The position numbers were made by a program, and so were the translations under genes. The notes under the pieces are model-generated. The model did no database searches. It had not been told where the DNA came from and saw only the letters and a program-made list of their open reading frames with translations. Of a DNA stretch of 64,000 bases, positions 8,483 through 16,163 are shown piece by piece (positions within the stretch are counted from its first letter, which is position 1; each line of letters opens with the position of its first letter). The DNA is from Deltaproteobacteria bacterium. GTDB lineage: Bacteria > Desulfobacterota > Desulfovibrionia > Desulfovibrionales > Desulfovibrionaceae. Location: assembly GCA_031266055.1 (NCBI GenBank), contig JAISBT010000016.1:1-64000 (forward strand), read 5' to 3'.

Positions 8483-9262
8483 ATGCGTTCGATTTCCGGA
8501 ACAAGCCGTTTGCGCTCCATGCTTTCCCTCACAGGCTGGGGGTTGTTCCTGGCGCTTCTTGCCTGGTCCTGGCAAGGGGCTGAAATACGCCCCCTGGCCC
8601 TGATAAAGGACAGCGGCAATATGGCTGTTCTGGGAAAAGAATTTTTCCCGCCGGATTTCACCGACTGGCCCATATATCTTGGAGAAATGGTCATCACGAT
8701 ACAAATCGCCCTGTGGGGAACCATTCTCGCCGTGATCTGCGCCGTGCCGCTCGGTATCATGAGTTCCGAAAACATCGCGCCCTGGTGGGTATATCAACCT
8801 GTACGCCGCCTTATGGATGCCGCCCGCGCCATCAACGAGATGGTCTTTGCCATGCTCTTCGTCGTGGCGGTCGGGCTTGGCCCCTTTGCCGGAGTACTCG
8901 CCCTTTTTGTCCACACCACGGGCGTACTGGCGAAACTTTTTTCCGAAGCCGTGGAAGCCATTGATCCTCAGCCTGTTGAGGGCATCCGCGCCACCGGCGC
9001 TCTGGGCATGGAAGAAGTCATCTTCGGCGTTATTCCTCAAGTGCTGCCGCTTTGGATTTCTTATGCGCTGTATCGTTTTGAATCGAACATCCGCTCCGCC
9101 ACCGTGGTCGGCATGGTTGGAGCGGGCGGCATCGGCGTGCTGCTGTGGGAACTCATCCGGGGATTTTATTTCGCCCGCACCTGCGCCGTCGTGCTGATCA
9201 TCATTGCCGTTGTGGTAGTTTTTGACCTGCTGTCCCAATATATCCGCAAACGCTTTGTGTGA
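8483..9262 (+). CDS. phnE: Phosphonate ABC transporter permease PhnE
   Basis: PhnE is the inner-membrane permease of PhnCDE. The 259-residue protein has about six hydrophobic segments and the cytoplasmic EAA loop [19 protein letters not shown], which contacts the ATPase. [19 protein letters not shown] near the C-terminus is also diagnostic for the family. AGG lies upstream of the ATG at 8483. phnM follows after 27 bases, so uptake and processing genes are co-transcribed. Confidence 0.95.
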   Translation: MRSISGTSRLRSMLSLTGWGLFLALLAWSWQGAEIRPLALIKDSGNMAVLGKEFFPPDFTDWPIYLGEMVITIQIALWGTILAVICAVPLGIMSSENIAPWWVYQPVRRLMDAARAINEMVFAMLFVVAVGLGPFAGVLALFVHTTGVLAKLFSEAVEAIDPQPVEGIRATGALGMEEVIFGVIPQVLPLWISYALYRFESNIRSATVVGMVGAGGIGVLLWELIRGFYFARTCAVVLIIIAVVVVFDLLSQYIRKRFV

Positions 9263-9289
9263 CCGGGGCAATCTACACAGGAATCCGCC

Positions 9290-10420
9290 ATGCATACACT
9301 TTGCCTGACCAACGGCCGTATCCTGGCGCCGCATGGCGATGCGGACAGCCTGCACTTTTGCGGCGAGGTCATTGCCGATGCTGGCGCCGCCACGGCAACC
9401 CGCGCATACGATCTCGAAGGCGATTTCCTTGTTCCCGGCCTCATTGAACTGCACACGGATAACCTGGAGAAACACTTTGTCCCGCGCGCCGGGGTGAACT
9501 GGCCGGCCGGGCTTTCGTCCATTGCGGCGCACGACGTGCATATGATCGGCGCCGGCGTGACCACGGTATTTGACGCGATTACCGTTGGAGAACCCGCCGA
9601 CAGAAGCTGCCGGAACGAGCTTTTGTCCGCCAGCCTGAACGCCATTGCCTCCGCCGCCGGGCGCAACCTGTTGCGGGCGGAGCATTTTGTGCATTTACGC
9701 TGCGAACTTGCCGGCGATGATCTTGTGGAGCGGCTTTCTCCGTGCATGGAGAACAAAAGGCTGCGCCTGCTTTCCATAATGGATCATACGCCCGGCCAGC
9801 GGCAGTGGCGGGATCTGGACAAATACAAAACTTACCACAGCCTGCATGGAGCCACCGAAGAAGAATTCGCGGAACGCCTGGACATGCTGAAGGCCAAACA
9901 AATGAAGAACGCGCCCGGCAATTTGAAAACCGTCGTGGACATCTGCCGCGCTCTCGCCCTGCCGCTGGCCAGCCATGACGATACGACAGCAGAACATGTG
10001 CGGGAAAACGCCGGCTACGGGACAGACATATCGGAATTCCCGACCACCATGGAGGCCGCGCGGGAAGCCAAACGCCACGGCCTGTCCGTCATTATGGGCG
10101 CTCCCAACATCGTGCGCGGAGGATCCCATTCCGGTAACGTTTCCGCCGTGGATCTGGCGCAGCAGGGGCTGCTGGACATCCTCTCCTCCGACTATATGCC
10201 CGCAAGCCTGCTGCATGCGGCCTTCCTGCTGCCGGAACTTACGGGCGTGTCCTTGCGCGAAGCTATGGAAACCGTGACGATCAATCCGGCAAAGGTTGTG
10301 GGACTTGACGATCGCGGGGAGCTTACGCCGGGCAAACGGGCTGACGCCGTGCAAGTGCGGCTGGTGGACGGTATTCCCGTCGTGCGGGCCGTCTGGCGAT
10401 CCGGCCTGCGGGTGCTCTAA
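9290..10420 (+). CDS. phnM: Ribose-1-methylphosphonate 5-triphosphate diphosphatase PhnM
   Basis: PhnM removes pyrophosphate from ribose-1-phosphonate-5-triphosphate to supply the PhnJ substrate. It belongs to the amidohydrolase superfamily. The metal-binding HxD is in LIELHTDNLEKHFVPR, further ligands are in SIMDHTPGQRQW and LASHDDTT, and the late aspartate is in LSSDYMPASLLHAA. The length of 376 residues fits the family. AGGAA precedes the ATG. It is the last core C-P lyase gene in the run. No phnN or phnP is present in the window. Confidence 0.95.
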   Translation: MHTLCLTNGRILAPHGDADSLHFCGEVIADAGAATATRAYDLEGDFLVPGLIELHTDNLEKHFVPRAGVNWPAGLSSIAAHDVHMIGAGVTTVFDAITVGEPADRSCRNELLSASLNAIASAAGRNLLRAEHFVHLRCELAGDDLVERLSPCMENKRLRLLSIMDHTPGQRQWRDLDKYKTYHSLHGATEEEFAERLDMLKAKQMKNAPGNLKTVVDICRALALPLASHDDTTAEHVRENAGYGTDISEFPTTMEAAREAKRHGLSVIMGAPNIVRGGSHSGNVSAVDLAQQGLLDILSSDYMPASLLHAAFLLPELTGVSLREAMETVTINPAKVVGLDDRGELTPGKRADAVQVRLVDGIPVVRAVWRSGLRVL

Positions 10421-10435
10421 TTCCAAATTAAACAG

Positions 10436-10595
10436 GATGTCGCGCCGAAGCGGCAGCCGTTAAATGGCATAGCCGTTTTACGGATGGCGACAGCAGCGCT
10501 ATACGAAGTATTTCGGCGGCAAGGCGGAACCACGCTTCCGCCGCAACCGACAGATAAAAATCGCAGGACGCAATTTTTATCTGGAATCCAAATAA
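10436..10595. repeat. Family B dispersed repeat copy
   Basis: The stretch reading GTCGCGCCGAAGCGGCAG, then a TAAATGGCATAGCCGTTTTA hairpin, GGCGACAGCAGCGCTAT and GGCAAGGCGGAACC, closely matches 58431-58540 and, in part, 21735-21800. It fills the whole gap between phnM and the DUF1045 gene. The end reads AAAAATCGCAGGACG with an inverted ATTTTTATCTGG and resembles sequence near 58345. It has no coding capacity of its own. Confidence 0.75.
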
Positions 10596-10605
10596 AATTC
10601 CGGCA

Positions 10606-11358
10606 ATGAACGCGCGCTATGCCATATACTTTGTCCCGGAGCCGGAGACGGCCCTCGCGGGTACGGGATCCGCCCTGCTTGGCCGGGACAGTGAAACAGG
10701 CCGGGAGCTCCCGCAAGTCCGCCCTGTGGATTTTGCGCGGCAAAGTTTGCGGGAGCTTACGGCGGACGCCCGGCGCTACGGGCTGCACGCCACGCTGAAA
10801 GCGCCTTTTTTCCTGCGGCCGGGGAGGACGGAAGACGAACTGCTGCTTTCCGCCGCCCGTTTTATCACGGGCAGACAAAGCATCGTCCTGCCCCGGCTGG
10901 AACTTGCGCGTATCGGCTCTTTTTTCGCGCTTGTTCCAGCCGCGGAGACACCCGGAGCGCGGGAGGCCATAGCGCGCCTCAACGCGTTCGCAATGGAGGC
11001 CGTCGTTTTCTTTGATCCCTTCCGGGCCGCTCCGTCCGGGCGCGAACGGGCGCGCCGTGAAGCGCAAACGCTCAACGCCCGCCAAAAGGCGCTTCTGGCT
11101 GATTGGGGGTATCCGTATGTGTTTGACGAATACCGTTTCCACGTCACGCTCGCCGCCAAGCCGCACGATAACATGGAAGCCGGCCGCGTGGAAGAAAGTC
11201 TGCGCGCCTGCTTCGCCCAAGCGTGCAACGAGGGAACAACCGTTTCGGGCATATGCGTATGCAGGCAGGCAACACCCGCCCCCGCCGCAAGAACCGGAAC
11301 GCAGCCGGAAAACAGGGACAGCGCATTCACGCCGGTGGCGAGGTTCAGTTTCCGATAG
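10606..11358 (+). CDS. DUF1045 2H-phosphoesterase-like phosphonate operon protein
   Basis: This 250-residue protein belongs to the DUF1045 family that commonly sits in phn loci. It carries the paired HxTx motifs of the 2H phosphoesterase superfamily, HATL at residues 61-64 and HVTL at 179-182, inside GLHATLKAPF and YRFHVTLA. Members of that superfamily act on cyclic phosphates or 2',5' linkages. Here the cyclic phosphodiesterase PhnP is missing from the locus, so this protein may handle ribosyl cyclic phosphate; that is inference. The C-terminal ~35 residues are Pro/Ala rich and untypical. Its promoter is not obvious because a repeat precedes it. Confidence 0.85.
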   Translation: MNARYAIYFVPEPETALAGTGSALLGRDSETGRELPQVRPVDFARQSLRELTADARRYGLHATLKAPFFLRPGRTEDELLLSAARFITGRQSIVLPRLELARIGSFFALVPAAETPGAREAIARLNAFAMEAVVFFDPFRAAPSGRERARREAQTLNARQKALLADWGYPYVFDEYRFHVTLAAKPHDNMEAGRVEESLRACFAQACNEGTTVSGICVCRQATPAPAARTGTQPENRDSAFTPVARFSFR

Positions 11359-11620
11359 AGCAGTTTAATTTTGAAAAATTGTACTGCTCTGCCTGGATAT
11401 ATCCGTCATATTCGCCAGTTCAGGCGATGCGCTTGCCCAAGGTATTAAAAACAAACAAGGTGTTTTTGCCCGAAAGCACTTGCCGGATGCGGCAATACGT
11501 GCTAATTGGTTTAGAGCGGTTTGACATTGAAAATGTCGAACCGTTCTACAAGAGTTTGCCGTGCAAACCCTTGCGAAGCATTTCAGCATTTTCAACCTTT
11601 TCAATGTTAAAATGCTCCGT
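11356..11620. repeat. Family A palindromic repeats
   Basis: A hairpin starting GAGCAGTTTAATTTTG (11356-11387) overlaps the stop of the DUF1045 gene. A second palindrome (11513-11547) reads GAGCGGTTTGACATTG with the mirrored AATGTCGAACCGTTC. A third, partial, one (11580-11620) contains CATTTCAGCATTTTC and TTTTCAATGTTAAAATGC. These match elements near 30590, 49300, 55303 and 56700. The intervening bases 11388-11512 show no gene. Confidence 0.7.
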
Positions 11621-11660
11621 TAATTGTTTATATTTTTAACCAGTTATCCGGGCAGACGCG

Positions 11661-11852
11661 ATGCGGGTGTGGGCGAAAAAACATTTTTCCCTTGTGTGCG
11701 CCTGCGGGTTGAAACCACACGCGTACAGCGGGTATCTTGAAACAATATTCACCTCCCGGCATATGGCCAACGACGGAGACTGCCTGCGCAAGCCTGAAAA
11801 AGAACTTGCGCTTGCCTACAGCATCAGCAACATTGTCCGGCAGGCGCGCTGA
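11661..11852 (+). CDS. Doubtful 63-codon reading frame before the KAS III gene
   Basis: This ATG-started frame ends with TGA overlapping the ATG of the KAS III gene (TGATG), which would couple the two. The product (MRVWAKKHFSLVCACG to NIVRQAR) matches no family I know, and no good ribosome binding site precedes it. It may instead be leader DNA or the tail of a degraded gene. It is reported because the downstream start lacks its own clear ribosome binding site. Confidence 0.2.
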   Translation: MRVWAKKHFSLVCACGLKPHAYSGYLETIFTSRHMANDGDCLRKPEKELALAYSISNIVRQAR

Positions 11853-13015
11853 TGGCTAAAAACGTCTTTCGCCATGCGGCAATCAGCGGCCTCAGCGCGG
11901 TTGTGCCGAAAAACGAAATCCGCCTCCAGGATGAACTGGAATTTTTCGGCGGGGACGCCAAAAAAGCGCAGCGCGCCACTACCATGGCGGGCATTGACCG
12001 GCGGCGCGTGGCCGAGGCCGGAATTCTGCCTTCCGATTTGTGCCGGCAGGCGGCGGAAACCCTGTTCGCAGGCCTTGAGCTTGACCGCTCTTCCGTAGAT
12101 GCCGTTGTGTTCGTTTCCCAAAGCCCGGATTACGTCATGCCGGCAACCGCCTGCATTTTGCAGGACAAGCTGGGGCTGCCGCAAACCTGCGCCGCCTTTG
12201 ACGTGAACCAGGGCTGCACCGGCTATGTATACGGATTGTGGATCGCTTTTTCCCTGGCGGAATCCCGCGCCTGTTCGCGCGTCCTGTTGCTTGAAGGCGA
12301 CGGTCTCGCGCGCCTGACGGATCGTGACAACCGCGTCATCGCCCCCATATTCGGCGATTGCGGCACAGCCACCCTGGTGGAATATACGGAAGAGGAGTCC
12401 GTCTCCTGGTTCATGCTGGGCACGGACGGCAGCGGGGCGGAGACGCTCATGGTTCCCGCCGGCCGGGGCAGGCTGCCGCTGCCGGAAACTCCCGAAGCAT
12501 ATGCGCCGTATTGCGAACGCCTGTACGACGAGAATGGCACGCCCTGGCGGCTGAACCGCACCTATATGGACGGCGGGGAGGTCTTTGACTTCACCCTGAA
12601 CGTGGTTCCGGAGCATATCCTGGAACTTCTGCGTTTTGCCGGGAAAGAACCGGAAGATATTGACAGCCTCGTGCTGCACCAGGCCAACCGGCAGATCATG
12701 CAGGCCATTGCCGGCAGGCTTGGTTTTCCGCCGGAAAAGGTACCCATGGAGACGTTCAGCAAATACGGCAACCTTGCGGGCGCATCCATTCCCGCCGCCA
12801 TCTGCGACGCCCTGGCCGGGAAAATACAATACTCGCGGCAGCAGCTTCTGTTGTCAGGCTTCGGGGTGGGCCTTTCCTGGGCTTCCGCCGTGCTCGCGCC
12901 GGATCGCGTCTGGTGTTCCGGGATGCGGGATTATGAAACGCCGGCTGGACACCCCCGGCCGGAAGACATTCTTGAGCATTGGCGCAACAAAATTACCGGC
13001 GCGGGAGAATTTTAA
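11852..13015 (+). CDS. 3-oxoacyl-ACP synthase III (FabH-like) of the glycan cluster
   Basis: The enzyme condenses an acyl-CoA or acyl-ACP starter with malonyl-ACP. The 387-residue thiolase-fold protein has the KAS III triad: C122 in VNQGCTGYVYG, H276 in LHQANRQ and N307 in KYGNLAGAS. It is about 50-60 residues longer than housekeeping FabH, mainly through a C-terminal tail and an insertion near residues 205-240. It sits with a dedicated ACP (next gene, TAATG overlap) and glycosyltransferases, so it probably makes a short acyl group for a surface glycan or lipid rather than bulk fatty acids. Housekeeping fabH is not excluded, but no other fab genes are nearby. Confidence 0.9.
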   Translation: MAKNVFRHAAISGLSAVVPKNEIRLQDELEFFGGDAKKAQRATTMAGIDRRRVAEAGILPSDLCRQAAETLFAGLELDRSSVDAVVFVSQSPDYVMPATACILQDKLGLPQTCAAFDVNQGCTGYVYGLWIAFSLAESRACSRVLLLEGDGLARLTDRDNRVIAPIFGDCGTATLVEYTEEESVSWFMLGTDGSGAETLMVPAGRGRLPLPETPEAYAPYCERLYDENGTPWRLNRTYMDGGEVFDFTLNVVPEHILELLRFAGKEPEDIDSLVLHQANRQIMQAIAGRLGFPPEKVPMETFSKYGNLAGASIPAAICDALAGKIQYSRQQLLLSGFGVGLSWASAVLAPDRVWCSGMRDYETPAGHPRPEDILEHWRNKITGAGEF

Positions 13016-13242
13016 TGTTGCAATCCGAATTTCTGAATGAGCTGCGGGAAATATTGCAGCGTGACGAGTCCATTGCGCCGGATATGGAGTTGCGGGACAT
13101 GGCGGAATGGGATTCTTTGGCCGCCATGTCCTGCATGGCGTACTTCGCCAAACATTTCAATGTGAAAACCAAAATTGCCCAATACAAAAAATTGCGCGCG
13201 GTTTCCGACCTCATCGCTCTCGCGGGCGGGGCCATAACATGA
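13015..13242 (+). CDS. Acyl carrier protein
   Basis: This 75-residue acidic protein has the carrier-protein layout, with the 4'-phosphopantetheine attachment serine at S34 in MAEWDSLAAM. It starts on the KAS III stop (TAATG) and ends in an ATGA overlap with the SDR relic, so the three formed one coupled unit. It is diverged from the primary metabolic AcpP (no DSLDxVEL match), which suggests a dedicated carrier for the neighbouring KAS III. Confidence 0.85.
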   Translation: MLQSEFLNELREILQRDESIAPDMELRDMAEWDSLAAMSCMAYFAKHFNVKTKIAQYKKLRAVSDLIALAGGAIT

Positions 13243-13400
13243 TCGCCTTCTCGCGGGAACGGCGCATCGCCGTAACCGGAGCCGGTTCAGGCATCGACAA
13301 ATCGGAAGACGCGGCGGTCACGCCCGCCTGGCCGCTCTCGGACGCCGACGGGCGGATCACCGGCCAGACCATAGGCATGCACGGGGGACGGTATTACAGA
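13239..13400 (+). pseudogene. Collapsed short-chain dehydrogenase/reductase (FabG-like) relic
   Basis: From ATG 13239, overlapping the ACP stop, the frame reads MIAFSRERRIAVTGAGSGI, the N-terminal Rossmann glycine motif of an SDR. After only ~20 further codons it gives DGRITGQTIGMHGGRYY, the typical SDR C-terminus (ITGQ.I..DGG). About 180-190 residues between the two ends, including the Ser-Tyr-Lys catalytic part, are missing. The normal stop is also gone and the frame runs on into repeat DNA to 13535. Position after KAS III and ACP suggests it was a 3-oxoacyl-ACP reductase. Confidence 0.75.
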
Positions 13401-13530
13401 TTTCCGCATGGAAATCTGAACATCAGCCGTCCGGCTGATGTCGCCGCGAAGCGGCGAGAGTCCGCCAAAAACCACATTTTTCGGTTGACTTTCCTCCGCA
13501 GGGAAAAGTTCGCTTTTCAATGCGGATATC
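13395..13530. repeat. Cluster of short palindromes replacing the SDR 3' region
   Basis: Bases 13395-13416 form the hairpin CAGATTTCC-GCAT-GGAAATCTG and 13419-13438 form CATCAGCC-GTCC-GGCTGATG. Then comes CGCCGCGAAGCGGCG and a CGCAGGGAAAAGTTCGC stretch. The phrase GTCGCCGCGAAGCGGC resembles family B. It lies between the SDR relic and the first glycosyltransferase and leaves only a short leader for the latter. Confidence 0.5.
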
Positions 13531-13535
13531 AGTAG

Positions 13536-14831
13536 ATGGCGACCGGGAAACTGCATATTCTGCTGGTGGACAACGACCTGTTCAACAGGGGCGGCATTTC
13601 GACCATTTCTTCGGCCTTGGCCAACGGCATGGCGGAACGCGGGCATCAGGTCACCCTCTACGCGACAAAAACATGGCGCCAAAAAAGTCGTTACCCCCTG
13701 AATCCGGCCGTAAATCTGCGTTTGTACCGCTTTACCGACAACAATCTGAAAGTGCAAAAACTGCGGGAGGAGTTGCGGACGCTGAATCCGGACGTGTGCT
13801 GCCCGCTGTTTCCGGACGGCCGCCATCTGGTCTGGGCGGTAACCCTGCTCGGCTCCGGCATTCCCCTGCTGTATTCCGAGCACCATTCCCCCCGGACCAT
13901 CGAACAGGAATGGTGGTCGCGCAAAGGTAGGCTGGCCGCCATGAGCGGCGCGGATCGCATCCATCTGCTGCTGCCCGCCTTTACGGAAAGTGTGCCGGAT
14001 TTTCTGCGGCCCATTGTGCAGATTATCCCCAACCCGGCACCCGCCGTGAACGGACAGGCGGACGCGGCCGGACGGGCGGACGGGCGAAAGCGGCTGCTCT
14101 GGCTGGCGCGCTTGCAGGAAGGAACCAAACAGTGCCGCCTGGCCATGGATGCCTTCGCCCTGCTGGCTGAAAAACACGCCGACTGGGACATGCAGGTGGT
14201 GGGCGACGGGCCGGATCGCAAGGTGATCCGCAGGCACGCCGTTGCATTGAACCTGGGGGATCGTCTGAAACTGCGCGGAAATACGGATGCTCCCCTAGCG
14301 CATTATCTTGAGGCGCAACTTTTCTGCATTTCCTCGCGCACCGAAGGCCTGCCCAACACTCTGCTGGAGGCGCAGGCCTGCGGCCTGCCCGCCGTTGGCT
14401 TTGCCGTCTGCGAAGGCGTATCGGATCTCATCCGGCCCGGATGGAACGGCCTCTTGGCGGAAGAAATGAACGCGGCCTGCCTGGCGCAACGCCTGGACGC
14501 GCTGATGGGCGACGCCGAAGCCCGGCGCGTCATGGGGCAAAATGCCCTGGCCGTGCGGGAAACGCACAGCCTGGAAAAGTTTCTGGACGCCTGGGAGGCT
14601 TTGTTTGCGGAAACAGCGGCCTGCAAGGGCAATACGGTCATGGACGCTTTTCGGGAAGAACCCTTCGCCTCCATGGCCCGCCTCTCCGCCGCCGCCCGGA
14701 GGGAATGGCTGTGGAGGGATTTCGGAAAACTTACGCCTCATTCGCCCGAGGCGGCGTTGTACTGGCTGTTTTGGCAGCTCCCAAGCGCTGTTCTGAAAAA
14801 CCTTGTAAACTTTTTTCCCAGGCCAGGGTGA
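13536..14831 (+). CDS. Glycosyltransferase family 4
   Basis: This is a GT-B fold glycosyltransferase of 431 residues, probably cytoplasmic and adding a sugar to a surface glycan. The N-terminal domain has LVDNDLFNRGGISTISSALANGMAERGH, split here by its GGI acceptor-site loop. The C-terminal GT4 domain has LLWLARLQEGTKQ, VVGDGPDR, and the donor-site motif SSRTEGLPNTLLEAQACGLPAVG. A ~70-residue tail (TVMDAFREEPFASMARLSAA, then REWLWRDFG) is shared with the next gene. The start is ATG 13536; no strong ribosome binding site is visible because repeat DNA precedes it. Confidence 0.9.
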   Translation: MATGKLHILLVDNDLFNRGGISTISSALANGMAERGHQVTLYATKTWRQKSRYPLNPAVNLRLYRFTDNNLKVQKLREELRTLNPDVCCPLFPDGRHLVWAVTLLGSGIPLLYSEHHSPRTIEQEWWSRKGRLAAMSGADRIHLLLPAFTESVPDFLRPIVQIIPNPAPAVNGQADAAGRADGRKRLLWLARLQEGTKQCRLAMDAFALLAEKHADWDMQVVGDGPDRKVIRRHAVALNLGDRLKLRGNTDAPLAHYLEAQLFCISSRTEGLPNTLLEAQACGLPAVGFAVCEGVSDLIRPGWNGLLAEEMNAACLAQRLDALMGDAEARRVMGQNALAVRETHSLEKFLDAWEALFAETAACKGNTVMDAFREEPFASMARLSAAARREWLWRDFGKLTPHSPEAALYWLFWQLPSAVLKNLVNFFPRPG

Positions 14832-14834
14832 CGC

Positions 14835-16163
14835 ATGCATATCGTCATTGCCTGCTCAAGCCTGTGCACAAGCCGTGGAGGTTCGGAACGTGCCGCTACC
14901 AACCTGGCCAACGCCATGACCGAACGCGGCCACCGCGTTACCTTGCTTTCGCTTTCGTCTGCCCCTGGAAACGACACGCTGCTCTATCCTCTTCACCGGC
15001 AAGTACGCCATCTGGCTTGGGATAATTCCGGACGCCACGAGCAGTTGCGCAGGTTGCGTGAAAGGCTTCAGGCCGATGGCGCGGATGTGTTTCTTTCCAT
15101 GCAGTCGAGCAGCGATCATCTGCTGTGGAGTATGGTTTGCATGGGCAGCGGCATACCTTTTATTTGTTCCGAACGATGCGATCCCGTTCGCTATACCGAA
15201 CAGCGCGTCTGGAATCGGCCCGGCCGCCTGGCCGTACTCAGCGGTGCGGATGTAATCCATGAACTTCTGCCGTCCTATGCGGAGAGCGTCCCCTCCTGTT
15301 TCAAGGATCGCGTGCGCGTTATTCCCAATGCCGCCCCCGTGGATGTAAAATTGACGCACCCGGAGGCGCGGCCACACGAGCGGCCGATTCTTCTGTTTCT
15401 TGCCCGCTTTGACGGGCAAAAACGTCCCCTCCTGCTCATTGACGCCTTCCGCATGGCTGTGGTGAACCATCCGGAATGGGAATTACACATGTGGGGACAC
15501 GGGCCGTTAGAAAAAGCCGTGCGTGCCCGTATAGCCCGATGCGGGTTGGAAGCGAAGGCGCACATGCGCGGCGAATGCAAGGACACCCCGGCTGCCTATG
15601 CTGAAGCGCAGTTATACTGTCTGCCCTCAGCGTATGAAGGTTTGCCCAATACCGCACTTGAAGCCATGAGCGCGGGCCTGCCCGTTGTGGGATTTAAGGA
15701 ATGCGCCGGAATACGGGAGGTCGTGCGCGAGGGTGAAACGGGCCTCGTTGTGGCCGAATCCACACCGGAAGCGCTGGCTCGGGCGCTTGACGCGCTTATG
15801 GGCGACGGTGATTTGCGATGGCGCATGGGTCAAACCGCCATGCAGGAAGCTCGGACGTATAACCCGGAAGCCGTCAACACACAATGGGAATCCTTATTCA
15901 TGGAACTTGCGGCAAAAAAGGGGCATACGGTTATGGACGCCTTTTTTGCGGAACCTTTCGCTTCCCGGGCGCGCCTTTCGGCCGCTGCCCGGCGTGAATG
16001 GCTGTTCCGCAATTTTGGCGAACCCATGCCCTATGGCAGCCGCTGGTTCTTACTGCATTGCGCAACGTTGTTCCGCAACGCGGCGTGCCATTTGCTCGAC
16101 AAACTAAAAACCCTGCGTGGCCCGCATCTCCCTGGAGAAATTTCGCGGGCAGGTAAAATGTGA
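14835..16163 (+). CDS. Glycosyltransferase family 4, tandem paralogue
   Basis: This 442-residue GT-B enzyme parallels the preceding one throughout: CSSLCTSRGGSERAATNLANA at the N-terminus, ILLFLARFDGQKRPLLLIDAF, MWGHGPLEK, and SAYEGLPNTALEAMSAGLPVVG at the donor site. It also shares the unusual tail TVMDAFFAEPFASRARLSAA plus REWLFRNFG. It follows its paralogue by three bases, so a tandem duplication is likely. The sugar used cannot be told from sequence. It overlaps the next gene by four bases. Confidence 0.92.
   Translation: MHIVIACSSLCTSRGGSERAATNLANAMTERGHRVTLLSLSSAPGNDTLLYPLHRQVRHLAWDNSGRHEQLRRLRERLQADGADVFLSMQSSSDHLLWSMVCMGSGIPFICSERCDPVRYTEQRVWNRPGRLAVLSGADVIHELLPSYAESVPSCFKDRVRVIPNAAPVDVKLTHPEARPHERPILLFLARFDGQKRPLLLIDAFRMAVVNHPEWELHMWGHGPLEKAVRARIARCGLEAKAHMRGECKDTPAAYAEAQLYCLPSAYEGLPNTALEAMSAGLPVVGFKECAGIREVVREGETGLVVAESTPEALARALDALMGDGDLRWRMGQTAMQEARTYNPEAVNTQWESLFMELAAKKGHTVMDAFFAEPFASRARLSAAARREWLFRNFGEPMPYGSRWFLLHCATLFRNAACHLLDKLKTLRGPHLPGEISRAGKM

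Noticed and set aside
7826-9694. A 622-codon open frame on the minus strand
   Set aside because: It lies antisense to phnD, phnE and phnM, whose families are certain; the translation is His/Gly/Arg rich and matches no family. It is a by-product of GC-rich codon use.
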